Assembly: GCF_000225705.1 (NCBI RefSeq)
Contig: NZ_JH126467.1
Location: 1 to 64,000 of the forward strand
Length of the DNA: 64,000 nucleotides
Direction: 5' to 3'
DNA from: Collinsella tanakaei YIT 12063
GTDB taxonomy: Bacteria > Actinomycetota > Coriobacteriia > Coriobacteriales > Coriobacteriaceae
The translations under genes and the position numbers were made by a program. Of this stretch, positions 1 to 8,703 are shown in pieces; positions within the stretch are counted from its first letter, which is position 1, and every line of letters begins with the position of its first letter. Under the pieces are notes generated by a model. It was given only the letters and a program-made list of their open reading frames with translations. It had not been told where the DNA came from and searched no databases.

Positions 1-288
1 GCCCTCCTCCTCGACGAGCCTGTCGTGGATGCGCCTCGCGGTATGGCGCTGCTTGCGCCACACGCGCAAGTCCTCCCTGAGCCATCCCTCGACCGTCTCG
101 GCGTAGGGCTCCATCATAGGAGACGACGTCCTGCCGCGCGTCGCCGGCGGCCTGGGGGACAGGTCCCCCGCCGCGATGTACTTCCTCACCGTCGGGCCCG
201 AGACGCCGGTCGCGGCGGCTATGCCGCTGACCGACTCGCCCCTCCTGGCCCTCCTCCTGATATCCTCTACCTTGTCCACGCCGATCAT
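1..288 (-). CDS. istA: IS21-family transposase IstA, N-terminal part (runs off the window)
   Basis: Reading the minus strand from an ATG at 288 gives 96 codons with no stop before the window edge. The protein begins MIGVDKVEDIRRRARRGESV, followed by a helix-turn-helix-like stretch (IAAATGVSGPTVRKYIAAG, about residues 22-40) and then WRKQRHTARRIHDRLVEEEG, a string typical of the region before the integrase core of IS21 IstA proteins. AGGAGG and GGAAAGG lie just upstream of the ATG. The DDE core and the helper ATPase IstB would be outside the window. Whether the element is intact cannot be judged from this end. The family call rests on the recognisable N-terminal pattern and the repeated ends beyond the start. 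Confidence 0.75.
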   Translation of the reverse strand, partial: MIGVDKVEDIRRRARRGESVSGIAAATGVSGPTVRKYIAAGDLSPRPPATRGRTSSPMMEPYAETVEGWLREDLRVWRKQRHTARRIHDRLVEEEG

Positions 289-354
289 TTCCTTTCCGGA
301 CCTCCTAATGTCGAAATCGGATCGCATCGACAATTGTCGGTCCAAGGCGGCGGT

Positions 355-429
355 CGGCGCGGGCCTTACCATTTCGGAAAATTTTCGTTTACCGGAATGG
401 AAAGCGGCCTTTACCATTTTCGTAAATCA
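355..429. repeat. Terminal region of the IS21-type element with repeated transposase-binding-like motifs
   Basis: Between istA and the next gene lie near-repeats: GGCCTTACCATTTCGG (362-377) and GGCCTTTACCATTTTCG (406-422), with a related TTTCGTTTACCGG between them. IS21 elements carry several such repeats near each end and usually end in CA on this side. A CA at 428-429 (within GTAAATCA) is a candidate outer end. The exact boundary is not proven without the other end or the target duplication. Confidence 0.5.
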
Positions 430-566
430 GACGTTACCAAATACAAGCCCTCCCTCGTCCAAAAGAGCGGCGAACGCATCCCGTGATAAGACCGGTGGGA
501 CCCCGGCCGTACGTTAACCCTTCCTCGTCCCGCTAACCTATGTTTCAACACGGTAAATCTGGATGC

Positions 567-572
567 TATACT
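567..572 (+). promoter_or_regulatory. Candidate -10 box (TATACT)
   Basis: TATACT lies about 60 nt before the ATG at 635, downstream of the IS end. No good -35 hexamer is visible 16-18 nt upstream, so this is a tentative call. Confidence 0.35.
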
Positions 573-634
573 TTGACCTTGAAGAGGAGCGCGCTGTCGC
601 CTGCGCGATCTAATGGGAAGAAAAAGGGGTATCG

Positions 635-1267
635 ATGAAAGACGAAATCATCAAGAAGTTGCTCGACGTGAAGTGGAACCTGGTCATCATGGCCGCGTTT
701 TGCTTCCTGTTCGCCATCTACATGTATGTGACGCCGGTAGAGGGCGGCCTGGGAATGTTCATGATTACGCCCCACAACGGCCTTGCGGGCCTTTTGGAGA
801 TGCTGCCGTTGATCGGTATCTTCCTGGGCGCCGCCACGTTCATCGCGTCTTTTGTCTCCAAGTCCACGTGGGTGCTTGGGTGGACCGAGCCGGTGCTGGG
901 CGCGCTGATGTTTGTCGCGGGTTTTTGGGAGCTGTTCTTCCCGTATGACATCGCCGTTTTCTCGCTGACCTATGCGTTTGTGGGCATCTTCCTGGCGTTC
1001 TACGTGATGTTCATCGCGCTTGAGATGGACCGTAAGGGCGTTGGCCACTGGTTTGTGACGCTGGTTCTCGCCGCCGCCATCTGGGCCGTGAGCTTTTTCA
1101 ACATGATGAACTTTGCGGGCGAGGGCGCTTCCGTTGCCCTGTCCTGCCTGGAGCTGTTCCTGGCCGGCTGGGGCTTTGTCTACGGCGCGCTGGTGCTCTC
1201 CGGTGTGGCTCCGCAGAAGGGTTCCTGCCCGTTCCGCCGTGCCAAGAAGGCCAAGGCCGTGGCGTAG
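635..1267 (+). CDS. Polytopic membrane protein of unknown function
   Basis: 210 aa with about six hydrophobic segments (roughly residues 17-32, 52-73, 86-101, 105-128, 138-157, 166-187) and a short basic cytoplasmic tail (FRRAKKAKAVA). The layout resembles small six-helix families such as HdeD/DUF308, but I do not see a diagnostic motif and leave the function open. The ATG at 635 is supported by an AAAGGGG just upstream. The gene stands alone, followed by a clear terminator. Confidence 0.75.
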   Translation: MKDEIIKKLLDVKWNLVIMAAFCFLFAIYMYVTPVEGGLGMFMITPHNGLAGLLEMLPLIGIFLGAATFIASFVSKSTWVLGWTEPVLGALMFVAGFWELFFPYDIAVFSLTYAFVGIFLAFYVMFIALEMDRKGVGHWFVTLVLAAAIWAVSFFNMMNFAGEGASVALSCLELFLAGWGFVYGALVLSGVAPQKGSCPFRRAKKAKAVA

Positions 1268-1350
1268 CCACAAGCGCGTTTGCGGTTGCATGTCTCGCTG
1301 GTGGCGGGGCACGGTTCGCTCGCATGCGGGCGGCATAACAGATAGCTTTA

Positions 1351-1378
1351 TGGGGATCGCTCGCGGTCCCCATTTTTT
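1351..1378 (+). terminator. Rho-independent terminator
   Basis: Stem TGGGGATCG / CGGTCCCCA (one G-T pair) with a 4-nt loop, followed by six T. It ends the membrane protein gene. Confidence 0.85.
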
Positions 1379-1397
1379 ATGACTCGGCATCGAGCCG

Positions 1398-1403
1398 TAT
1401 AAT
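1398..1403 (+). promoter_or_regulatory. Candidate -10 box (TATAAT)
   Basis: A consensus TATAAT sits about 48 nt before the phosphatase start at 1451. The -35 region would overlap the T-tract of the preceding terminator and is poor. Confidence 0.45.
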
Positions 1404-1450
1404 GTGAACGAGGACAAGAGCCGGTATATCGAATGCAAGGGGGATGCAGC

Positions 1451-2020
1451 ATGGCGAAGCTCTATATGATGCGTCACGGTCAGACGCTGTTCAACGTACT
1501 TAAGCGCAAGCAGGGGTGGTGCGACTCTCCGCTTACCGCAACTGGTATTGAGCAGGCGCGCGCGGCGGGTGAGTGGTTGCGCGGGCACGGTATCGCGTTC
1601 GACCACGTGTATTCCAGCACGTCCGAGCGCGCGTGCGATACGTGCGAGCTGGTGGTCCCGGGCGTGCCGTACGTGCGCGAGAAGGGTTTGAAAGAGTGGA
1701 ACTTCGGCACCTTCGAGGGCCTTACCGAGGATACCAACCCTCCGTTGCCCTATGGTGACTTCTACGTTCCGTTTGGGGGCGAGGGCGAGATGGAATTTAG
1801 GGCTCGCCTGATGGATACCCTGAAGCGCATCATGGATCGCCCCGACCACGAGTGCGTGCTGGCCGTGAGCCATGGGGCCGCGTGCGCCCAGGTGCTGCGC
1901 GCTCTGGATTACGACTACCGTTCGAGCGGCAAGCGCCTGGGCAACTGCTGCATCGTTGAATATGATTACAGCCCGTCGTTGGGTCTGAGCGTCTGCGATA
2001 TCTACAACCCTAACGCATAG
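1451..2020 (+). CDS. Histidine phosphatase family protein (phosphoglycerate mutase-like)
   Basis: 189 aa. The N-terminal MAKLYMMRHGQTLFN carries the RHG phospho-acceptor motif of the histidine phosphatase superfamily. The second catalytic His is in AVSHGAA (about residue 142), and the acidic/Arg partners in YSSTSERACDTCELV fit. Members remove phosphate from sugars, nucleotides or small metabolites; the substrate cannot be told from sequence. The ATG at 1451 is chosen over one at 1433 because AAGGGGG (1437-1443) is correctly spaced before it and the RHG motif starts at residue 8, as usual. The gene converges on the minus-strand ABC genes, with only 13 nt between them. Confidence 0.9.
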   Translation: MAKLYMMRHGQTLFNVLKRKQGWCDSPLTATGIEQARAAGEWLRGHGIAFDHVYSSTSERACDTCELVVPGVPYVREKGLKEWNFGTFEGLTEDTNPPLPYGDFYVPFGGEGEMEFRARLMDTLKRIMDRPDHECVLAVSHGAACAQVLRALDYDYRSSGKRLGNCCIVEYDYSPSLGLSVCDIYNPNA

Positions 2021-2033
2021 ACACACTCGACCA

Positions 2034-2693
2034 TCAAACGAGCTTCCCGTCGCTCATGCTTAAGGCGCGGTCGCACATTGCCGCCATGGCCATATCGTGC
2101 GTTACCACCACGAGCGTCTTGTTCATGGTTCGCGCTGATGAGACAAGGGAGTTCATGACAATGCTCGCCATGCGCGCGTCCAATGATCCGGTCGGCTCGT
2201 CGGCAAGAATAAGTCCGCCTGGCTTAAGCATCGCGCGGCACATTGCAACTCGCTGCTTCTCGCCGCCTGATAGCTCGTTCACAACCGCATTCAGCTTGTC
2301 TTCAAGAGAGAACCTCCTCAGCATCTCTTCGATAGCCAGATTCTTCTCTTTCTTATCTAGCTTTGTGTGGTGCAGGGCGAGCATAAGGTTGTCTCGCACG
2401 GTTCTTGAATCGATAAGGGCGAATGATTGGAAGAGGTAGTTTATTTCGTAACGGCGCAAGAGCATTGCCTGATTGCTTTCGATTTTGGGGAGTGCCTTTC
2501 CGCATAGGTGGGCAGCGCCCGAGTCGTACGATTCGAGCAATCCCAAAATGTTCAGCAGCGTTGTCTTGCCGCATCCGGACGGGCCGGTGATGGCGACGGT
2601 CTCGCCCCTGTTGATAGAGAGTTTGAGATTAGAAAGAACGCGATGGTTTCCATAGGACTTCGATAAAGACTCGATTTTGATATACGGTCGCAT
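2034..2693 (-). CDS. ABC transporter ATP-binding protein (MacB/LolD-like, bacteriocin-associated type)
   Basis: 219 aa, a complete nucleotide-binding domain: Walker A GPSGCGKT (37-44), Q-loop in YLFQSFALID, signature LSGGEKQRV, Walker B LILADEPT and switch His in VVVTHDMAM. The arrangement (an ATPase just downstream of a large FtsX/DUF1430-like permease) is that of small systems linked to lactococcin-972-type bacteriocins or peptide resistance. The start at 2693 has AGGAG five nt upstream, and the gene begins 2 nt after the permease stop, so it is translationally coupled. Base composition is visibly more AT-rich than most of the window. Confidence 0.9.
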   Translation of the reverse strand: MRPYIKIESLSKSYGNHRVLSNLKLSINRGETVAITGPSGCGKTTLLNILGLLESYDSGAAHLCGKALPKIESNQAMLLRRYEINYLFQSFALIDSRTVRDNLMLALHHTKLDKKEKNLAIEEMLRRFSLEDKLNAVVNELSGGEKQRVAMCRAMLKPGGLILADEPTGSLDARMASIVMNSLVSSARTMNKTLVVVTHDMAMAAMCDRALSMSDGKLV

Positions 2694-2695
2694 CG

Positions 2696-3100
2696 CTACT
2701 CCTTAGAAATTGTTTCCAATACAACGGCCGTGGATCTTTTTCGCGACACGACTCCGATGGCGAAAAGAGAGATAAACAGCAGCGCAACGCCAACAAGCAC
2801 GCCAGCCCGGCTTCTGAGAACAATGCTTGTGCAGATGCCTATCAGTGCGGTAAGGGATACGAACAGAATTTCTCTTCGATACAGCCCCCATAGCCCGCAG
2901 CCTAGAATGTATTTGACGGAGATCTCTTTTGCGTTCACCCGGTTCGCGACATCGATGAGACACATCACCATAACAACAACGGCTGTCATTAAAACCATCA
3001 GAACAATTGAGAAGAGGGCGAATAGCTCTTCAAGGCTCTTTTGTATTCCGTCTATATAGTTGCCGACCGTAGCAAACCGAGCGTTCATCGAACCAAGCAA
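2696..3100 (-). pseudogene. C-terminal part of the split DUF1430-like permease
   Basis: This frame carries the last three membrane segments and the motif NAKEISVKYILGCGLWGLYR. That pattern (xKEIxVKxxLGxxxxxxYR) marks the C-terminal domain of bacteriocin-associated integral membrane (DUF1430-type) proteins. It is in the same frame as the N-terminal part but cut off by a TAA inside a 29-bp insertion. Any independent translation would need the TTG at 3100 or the ATG at 3088, with no good ribosome site. I therefore read it as the separated tail of one gene, inactive in this configuration. Removing 66 bp (see the repeats) rejoins it in frame. Confidence 0.7.
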
Positions 3101-3160
3101 GAATGTTGATAGTTATTCAAACCAGTTGCCGACCGTAGCAAACCGAGCGTTCATCGAACC
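3058..3160. repeat. Two identical 37-bp direct repeats around a 29-bp spacer
   Basis: The 37 bp at 3058-3094 (beginning AGTTGCCGACCGTAGC) recur exactly at 3124-3160. The 66-bp offset is a multiple of three, and the spacer (3095-3123) contributes an in-frame TAA on the minus strand. Both copies encode GSMNARFATVGN in the permease. Recombination or slippage between the copies would delete 66 bp and give one continuous frame. Confidence 0.95.
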
Positions 3161-4924
3161 GTTGAGCTCGGCCCTCCCGTCAGCGTCAAGTAGATTTGAA
3201 GCCGCCTGGCTGTCAAGTTTTATATACGCATTGTCGAGACCGGAAGAAACGAGGCTTTCGGATTCAAAGGGAACCATGTTTTCGGCTGTAATCACCGCTA
3301 TGACAAATCCGTTGGACACAAGTGGAAGCTCATCGTCGGTAGACCATGTGAAAAGCTCGTTATCGCTATCATATGGGGCGAACTCATACGTAGGGTTCTC
3401 CATAAAGGTGGTGACGATATTTGAGTCGACAGGCTTCCTGGAGGCAATGAGAAGGTCTTTCATCTCATCTGTTTCTGCTGCGCTCAGCGTATTTGGAAGG
3501 AGATGGACGCGCACGCCCTGGTTGGCCTTCTCGATAAGATCGGCTGGAACGTCAACCCCTATCTGCTCGAGGTAGGATGGCGACGCGGCTAGATACCAAA
3601 ACGGCTTGAGCGTTGCGCTATCTCCGACATACCTTTGAATGGACGCTTCTTCATAGTGCTTGGTGTTTGCGAGATAGACGCCTTCATCATGCTCATGTTC
3701 GCTGTACCAGGCGTACAAATCTCCAGACAGATCCATGGGGTTTCCGGTAAAGCGGGCGTTATCAAGACGGAAGTCTCGTACCACATACCACCCCTCGTAT
3801 TGTTGCCACGTCGATTGCACGCGAGCAAGATTCGTATACATGGAGAGCGGCTGATCGATGTAGAGACAGCCTGCGAAGATGGCGATCAGGCACACAAGAT
3901 AGACCGCAGCGGTGAGGATGTAAAACCCTCGTCTGGAGTACCGTCCATGAATGGTCTCGACCGGCTTCGTAAAAAAGAGCGGAATGACGGCGACCAGCAT
4001 AGACGCTAGTATCGCCATCGCTGCGGGGAGCATGGAGATAAAAGCGTACTTTGCCAAATCGGCTCCAATAGTGAACCCATCAAAAACGGCAAGCGTGCCA
4101 ATCACGCCAATGGGAACAAGGCAGAGAAGCTGGAGTGCCTGAGGAAATAAGAGGTTGCTCGCAAAATCAACCCTGCTCCATCCCAACATGAGATGCACTC
4201 CCAAGGTCTTGAGTTCAAGCAATGACCGAGCCACCATGAGGAGGCAGAGGACGAGGGACAGCAGGACCAAAGCTCCGGCGCAGAAAAAGTAGATCAATCC
4301 TATTTCCGAGGTTGCACCGGACATTTTGGTGGTAAGCGTCTCGGAAGATACGCCAACGGCAGATGACAGCCTATCCACTAGCGTTTGGAAGTCATCGTAA
4401 TCAAGGCCAAAGAATGCGCATGAATCGCCTAGGTCCTCTCCGGAATTCATCTTGTCAACGCGGAAGTACAAACCAGACCGAATGCTTGGAAGGTCGGATA
4501 CTCTGGAAAACGAATCGTTCCCGTAACCGGCGTAACAGTTGGCTTCTCCAGCGACCACGCTATCGATGACGGAACCGTCTACCACGGTGGTTTCGAGTAT
4601 GGAAAGGGCATCGATGGTAGCCCCTTCATTGGGCCGCGTTGGGAGCACGCTAAACGTGTACAGAGCTGCACCGGACTGCAAGGTTTCATCGTTGCGCCCA
4701 ATTGCAACGAACCCTCCTTCGCTGACAAGTCCCTGAAGCTCAGATACGAAGATGCCTTTCTGCTTGTCAGTTAGCTGGGAAGTAAAGATAATCGGTCGAT
4801 TGGAAAACCAACTGTCGACCTGCCGAATAGCAAGGGTATCGAAAACGCCTTTAGCACTAATAAAAGAAGTGATTCCAATCAGAATAATAATCAGAAGACT
4901 AGCAATCGACCATACTCTTTTCAT
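3113..4924 (-). CDS. DUF1430-like bacteriocin-associated membrane permease, N-terminal part (interrupted)
   Basis: 603 aa from the ATG at 4924 (MKRVWSIASLLIIILIGI), which has GGGGA a few nt upstream; an upstream in-frame start at 5080 lacks a hydrophobic start and is less likely. An N-terminal membrane anchor is followed by a long outside domain, then a cluster of membrane helices (with ARSLLELKTLGVHLMLGWSR, the FtsX/MacB-like coupling pattern) and a second outside domain. The last residues GSMNARFATVGNWFE end at a TAA inside the repeat region. The intact fusion with the downstream part would be about 720 aa, a usual size for this family. It presumably works with the ATPase at 2034. No lactococcin-like peptide gene is seen next to it. 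Confidence 0.75.
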   Translation of the reverse strand: MKRVWSIASLLIIILIGITSFISAKGVFDTLAIRQVDSWFSNRPIIFTSQLTDKQKGIFVSELQGLVSEGGFVAIGRNDETLQSGAALYTFSVLPTRPNEGATIDALSILETTVVDGSVIDSVVAGEANCYAGYGNDSFSRVSDLPSIRSGLYFRVDKMNSGEDLGDSCAFFGLDYDDFQTLVDRLSSAVGVSSETLTTKMSGATSEIGLIYFFCAGALVLLSLVLCLLMVARSLLELKTLGVHLMLGWSRVDFASNLLFPQALQLLCLVPIGVIGTLAVFDGFTIGADLAKYAFISMLPAAMAILASMLVAVIPLFFTKPVETIHGRYSRRGFYILTAAVYLVCLIAIFAGCLYIDQPLSMYTNLARVQSTWQQYEGWYVVRDFRLDNARFTGNPMDLSGDLYAWYSEHEHDEGVYLANTKHYEEASIQRYVGDSATLKPFWYLAASPSYLEQIGVDVPADLIEKANQGVRVHLLPNTLSAAETDEMKDLLIASRKPVDSNIVTTFMENPTYEFAPYDSDNELFTWSTDDELPLVSNGFVIAVITAENMVPFESESLVSSGLDNAYIKLDSQAASNLLDADGRAELNGSMNARFATVGNWFE

Positions 4925-5117
4925 GGCCGTCCCCGTTCTCAAGCAAAGGTGTAGCTTTAGGGGAATCATATTGGACGTCCTGCAAAAATGCTCTATGGTA
5001 GAATCAATTAATCGACCATTAATCCTTGCAATGATTGGATTGTTTCCGGGTGTGGGCGGCCAGGCATCAGTTGTTGGCATGATAGCTTCTGATAAGCCGG
5101 TTCAGTAGGGGGTTGAG

Positions 5118-5309
5118 ATGAGTCTTATTCGAAATGTCTCCCTAGCATGCAAGGTCTTTGCAGTTGTTTTAGCTTTCCTTAGCATTGCATTCGTCGTTCA
5201 CGACAATGAGCGGGCGCGCCTCGCCTGCATTCTGTCATCGTCCATCTTTCTGGCTCTTGGTAGTTTTCTCTCGTATCTCGATAGAAGAAGAAACCGGGAT
5301 CGGCATTAA
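5118..5309 (+). CDS. Small two-helix membrane peptide, unknown function
   Basis: 63 aa with two predicted membrane segments (about residues 8-26 and 34-52) and a very basic tail (LDRRRNRDRH). AGGGGG lies well placed before the ATG, and a clean terminator follows, which supports a real gene. It is divergent from the interrupted permease, and its AT-richness matches that locus, so it may belong to the same accessory unit (inference). I recognise no family. Confidence 0.6.
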   Translation: MSLIRNVSLACKVFAVVLAFLSIAFVVHDNERARLACILSSSIFLALGSFLSYLDRRRNRDRH

Positions 5310-5327
5310 TCTTTTCTGTCTCAAGTG

Positions 5328-5362
5328 GCCGGGCTGTCTACATGGAGTGCAGCCCGGCTTGC
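5328..5362 (+). terminator. Hairpin terminator
   Basis: Perfect stem GCCGGGCTG / CAGCCCGGC followed by TTGCCGTTT. It ends the small peptide gene; the T-tract is weak. Confidence 0.65.
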
Positions 5363-5525
5363 CGTTTATAGCGATACTTTGAGTCTAGGCTCGCGCAACA
5401 GGACGATGACGAGCGATCCCGTTGGACTTAAGGTTCTTTTCAGTTCTATAAGCCCAACGGCGTGCTGGGCGCTTCCGTCGCCAAACTAGATCGCGGGTAA
5501 AAGCGGGCGTTCTGATGAGAACCGT

Positions 5526-7172
5526 CTATCCCAGGTCCGCGATGAGCGATTCCGCGCAGCGGATACCGTCCGTGGCGGCACTCATGATGCCGCCGGCGTA
5601 GCCCGCACCCTCGCCGCAAGGGTAGAGCCCCTGGGCGCCCTGGGCGTGGCAGGCGCGGTCGCGCACCACGGTGATGGGCGAGCTGGAGCGCGTCTCCACG
5701 CCGGTTAGCACGCCTTCCTCGTCATCGAAACCACGAAGGCGACGCGCGAGCTCCGGAATGCCCATGCGCATGGTCTCGGTTACGTGTTGGGGCAGCGCCA
5801 TATTGATGGATCCCCAGGTGACGCCGCGCGGGTAGGTGGGCGTTACCTTGCCGCCGCGCACGGAGGGAATACCGCACAAAAAGTCGCCCACCAGCTGCGC
5901 GGGGGCCTTGTACGCGCCACCGCCAAGCTCATATGCCATGCGCTCGCATTCGCGCTGCAGCTGGATGCCGGCCAGTACATCGTCTCCGGGCAGGTCTTGC
6001 GGGTTGACGTTGACCAGCAGGGCGGCGTTGGCGTTTTTACCGGCGCGTGCATGGAGGCTGGCGCCGTTGGTGACCACGCCGCCCGCCTCGCTGGCCGCGG
6101 CGACCACCTCGCCGCCCGGGCACATGCAGAAGCTGAACAGGCTACGACCGTTTTTGGTATGCGCTACCAGCTTATAGGGCGCGGCGCCCAGCGCGGGGTG
6201 GCCGGCGGCGGGACCGTATTGCGCGCGGTCGATGTCCGCCTGCAGGTGCTCTATGCGCGCGCCCACGGCAAAGGTCTTGCGCGCCAGCTCAAAGCCGCGG
6301 CGATCCAGCAATTCGAAGACGTCGCGTGCGGAGTGTCCGCAGGCAAGGATAAGGTGCGAGCACACGATGCGCTCCTCGTCCTCACCGTTGTGCGAAACGT
6401 GGACAGCCTCAATCTGGCCGCTTGACCCGCGGTCGATATCCACCAAGCGCGTGCGGAATAGAACCTCGCCGCCCAGGTCGCGGATGCGCGCCACCATGTG
6501 CGACACCACGCCCGGCAAGATATCGGAGCCCACGTGCGGTTTGGCCTCCCACAGGATCTCGCGCGGGGCGCCGGCATCTACCAGCGTTTGGAGGATGAGG
6601 CGGTGCGCGGGGTTTTTGGTACCCGTGGTGAGCTTGCCGTCGGAAAACGTGCCCGCGCCGCCCAAGCCAAACTGGATGTTGCTCTCTAGGTCAAGCTCGC
6701 CTGTGGCGTTGAAGTGCTCAACAGCGCGCGTGCGGTCGGCAGCATTGTCGCCGCGCTCGATCAAGAGCGGTTCCAACCCAGCTTCCGCCAGCGTGAGAGC
6801 CGCGAACAGGCCTGCGCAGCCGGCGCCCACCACCACGGGGCGCAGCGCGGGGCGGGCGTGCTTGCCAAGCGGGGCGGGGTAGGAGGGGGAGTCCTCGTCC
6901 ACAATACGAATGCGCCGGGCTGCCTTCGCGTCTGCACGTGCGAGGACGTCTGCCTGGTCAAGACCGTCGCGCAGGGTAAAGCGAACGCTCACGGTGAAGT
7001 GGACGTCGCTTTTCTTGCGCGCGTCGACGGACGTGCGGTGCAGCTCGCTGTGCGCAATGTCCGCGGGTGCCAGCGACAGCAGGCGGGCGGCTTCGCGCAT
7101 TCCCGCTTCGAGGGCCGCCTGCTCGGTGGTGCCTTCCTTGAGGGAAACCTTGATCTCGGAAATCTCTATCAC
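5526..7172 (-). CDS. FAD-dependent dehydrogenase (COG2509 type)
   Basis: 548 aa. After an N-terminal alpha/beta domain of about 110 residues comes the dinucleotide fold VVVGAGCAGLFAALTLAEAG, ending in the acidic LLIERGD. Conserved later pieces include IQFGLGGAGTFSDGKL and a C-terminal GLYPCGEGAGYAGG. This is the pattern of uncharacterised FAD-dependent dehydrogenases of about 530-550 aa; the substrate is unknown. The start at 7172 is GTG (the plus strand reads CAC), with GGAG six nt upstream, directly followed by VIEISEIKVSL. It is downstream of, and in the same direction as, another flavoprotein and Mrp, so the three may form a redox/Fe-S neighbourhood. Confidence 0.88.
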   Translation of the reverse strand: MIEISEIKVSLKEGTTEQAALEAGMREAARLLSLAPADIAHSELHRTSVDARKKSDVHFTVSVRFTLRDGLDQADVLARADAKAARRIRIVDEDSPSYPAPLGKHARPALRPVVVGAGCAGLFAALTLAEAGLEPLLIERGDNAADRTRAVEHFNATGELDLESNIQFGLGGAGTFSDGKLTTGTKNPAHRLILQTLVDAGAPREILWEAKPHVGSDILPGVVSHMVARIRDLGGEVLFRTRLVDIDRGSSGQIEAVHVSHNGEDEERIVCSHLILACGHSARDVFELLDRRGFELARKTFAVGARIEHLQADIDRAQYGPAAGHPALGAAPYKLVAHTKNGRSLFSFCMCPGGEVVAAASEAGGVVTNGASLHARAGKNANAALLVNVNPQDLPGDDVLAGIQLQRECERMAYELGGGAYKAPAQLVGDFLCGIPSVRGGKVTPTYPRGVTWGSINMALPQHVTETMRMGIPELARRLRGFDDEEGVLTGVETRSSSPITVVRDRACHAQGAQGLYPCGEGAGYAGGIMSAATDGIRCAESLIADLG

Positions 7173-7259
7173 GGGGAACTCCGTTTCATATGTTCGGTCG
7201 CATGGGAGGGCTGTCGCGAGGCGGGCGGCCGCTTGAAACGCGCGGCCATTTGGCTGCGC

Positions 7260-8570
7260 CTAACGGCTGGCGGCCTCGCCCGCGCGCAGGCCGGAAAGCC
7301 AAGCCCAGCCCAGGTTGTAGCCGCCGCAGTCCGCATCTTGATCCAGGGCCTCGCCGCAGGCAAATAGGTTCGGTCGGCTTGTGACGGCAAGCGTGTCAGC
7401 ATCAATGGATGAAAACGGGATGCCGCCGCGGCGCACCTGCGCCTGCTGGTGCTCGCACGTGCCGGTAACGCGCAGGGTAATGCGGTGCAGCAACGCGGCG
7501 CTGGCAGCGATCGCGTCGCCTGCCCCGTTTACGCACTCGCACGCGTATGAGGCCAGCGCGCGCGGCAGCACGCCGTCGAACCACGTTGCCTCTCCGTTCC
7601 AAGGGCCCACATGCTGCTCGCGTGCACGCAGCGTGTGGGCGAGCTGGTCGTTGTTGCAGGCGGGGAACAGGTCCATCTCGATAAGGTCGCCCGCTTGGCA
7701 GCGGCGCGATAGGTTGAATACGGCGATACCGGAGATGCCGTAGGGCCGCAGGAGCACCTCGCCTTCTTCGTAGGCGATGCAGGCACCCTTGCGTTTGAGG
7801 GTGAGCATGGCTTCCAGACGCAGCCCGTCGAGCGCATCGAGTGGATCGTTGCCGGCATCCGCGCTGTTGCCAGGGCGTGCCAGCGTCCCGGCGATGGGGC
7901 AGAGCACGGGTTCCTCGTCCACATGGGGAATATCAAGCATGTCGCAGATGTCATGCGAAGAGCCGCCGACGGCAATAACAAGCGAACGCGCGCGAATCTG
8001 CCGCTGGGCCATCTGGGCGCCGGCGAGCGTCTTGCGGGCGCGGCGCAGGGCGGCGCGGTCGCTTTGGTCGCCGTGGACGTAGACGGGCCGCTGGGGCTCG
8101 CTGGTATCGAGGATCCACGCGCCGCCTGCGGCGTCCGGCGCGATCGCGGGATCAAGGGCGGCGCCTTGGAGCTCAACGCCGCAGCGCATGTCAACGCCCA
8201 GGCGCTCGCAGGCTCCCAGCAAGCAGTCGCGCACGGTCTCCGCGCGTCGGGTGATGGGGTAGAGCCGTCCCTCGACCTCGCAGGTCATAAGGCCCAACGA
8301 GTCAAAAAACGCCTCCGCCCGCGACGCGCCGTCGCGTCCCAGCACGGCCTTAGCGGCTGCGGCGTTGTAGTAGCGGCGGCTATCAAGTTGAGCGTTCGAC
8401 AGGTTGCAGCGTCCGTTGCCCGTGGCCAAAATGGGCAGACCACAGGCCACGTCGCGTTCGAGCACGCAGACGGAGGCGCCCGCGCGGCCCGCAGCTATGG
8501 CGGCGGCAAGGCCGGAGGCCCCTCCGCCAATGATGGCAACGTCGTAGCGGGTCTGCGGGCGGGCGTTCAT
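7260..8570 (-). CDS. HI0933/YhiN-family flavoprotein (NAD(P)/FAD-dependent oxidoreductase)
   Basis: 436 aa from the ATG at 8570 (MNARPQTRYDVAIIGGGASG). FAD-binding GGGASGLAAA is followed by ILATGNGRCNLSN, the hallmark of the HI0933/YhiN (BaiN-like) family, and the C-terminus has LFACGEALDQDADCGGYN. Family members are flavoproteins of mostly unknown role; one clostridial member has been proposed to act on bile acids, but nothing here shows that. The open frame extends upstream to 8966, but that part is low-complexity Pro/Arg/Ser shadow sequence, so the ATG directly before the nucleotide-binding fold was chosen. It follows mrp on the same strand. Confidence 0.9.
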   Translation of the reverse strand: MNARPQTRYDVAIIGGGASGLAAAIAAGRAGASVCVLERDVACGLPILATGNGRCNLSNAQLDSRRYYNAAAAKAVLGRDGASRAEAFFDSLGLMTCEVEGRLYPITRRAETVRDCLLGACERLGVDMRCGVELQGAALDPAIAPDAAGGAWILDTSEPQRPVYVHGDQSDRAALRRARKTLAGAQMAQRQIRARSLVIAVGGSSHDICDMLDIPHVDEEPVLCPIAGTLARPGNSADAGNDPLDALDGLRLEAMLTLKRKGACIAYEEGEVLLRPYGISGIAVFNLSRRCQAGDLIEMDLFPACNNDQLAHTLRAREQHVGPWNGEATWFDGVLPRALASYACECVNGAGDAIAASAALLHRITLRVTGTCEHQQAQVRRGGIPFSSIDADTLAVTSRPNLFACGEALDQDADCGGYNLGWAWLSGLRAGEAASR

Positions 8571-8703
8571 GGTTTCTCGCTTTCGGGCAGCGGGCGGGTG
8601 GTGCGGCCGGGCGCGGGCGGGCGCGGTTGGCCGCGGTTGGGCACGGTTGGGCGCGGGCGGGCGCGGGTGCGTGTTTTTGGACGAGGATTTCTTACGCGTC
8701 TGC

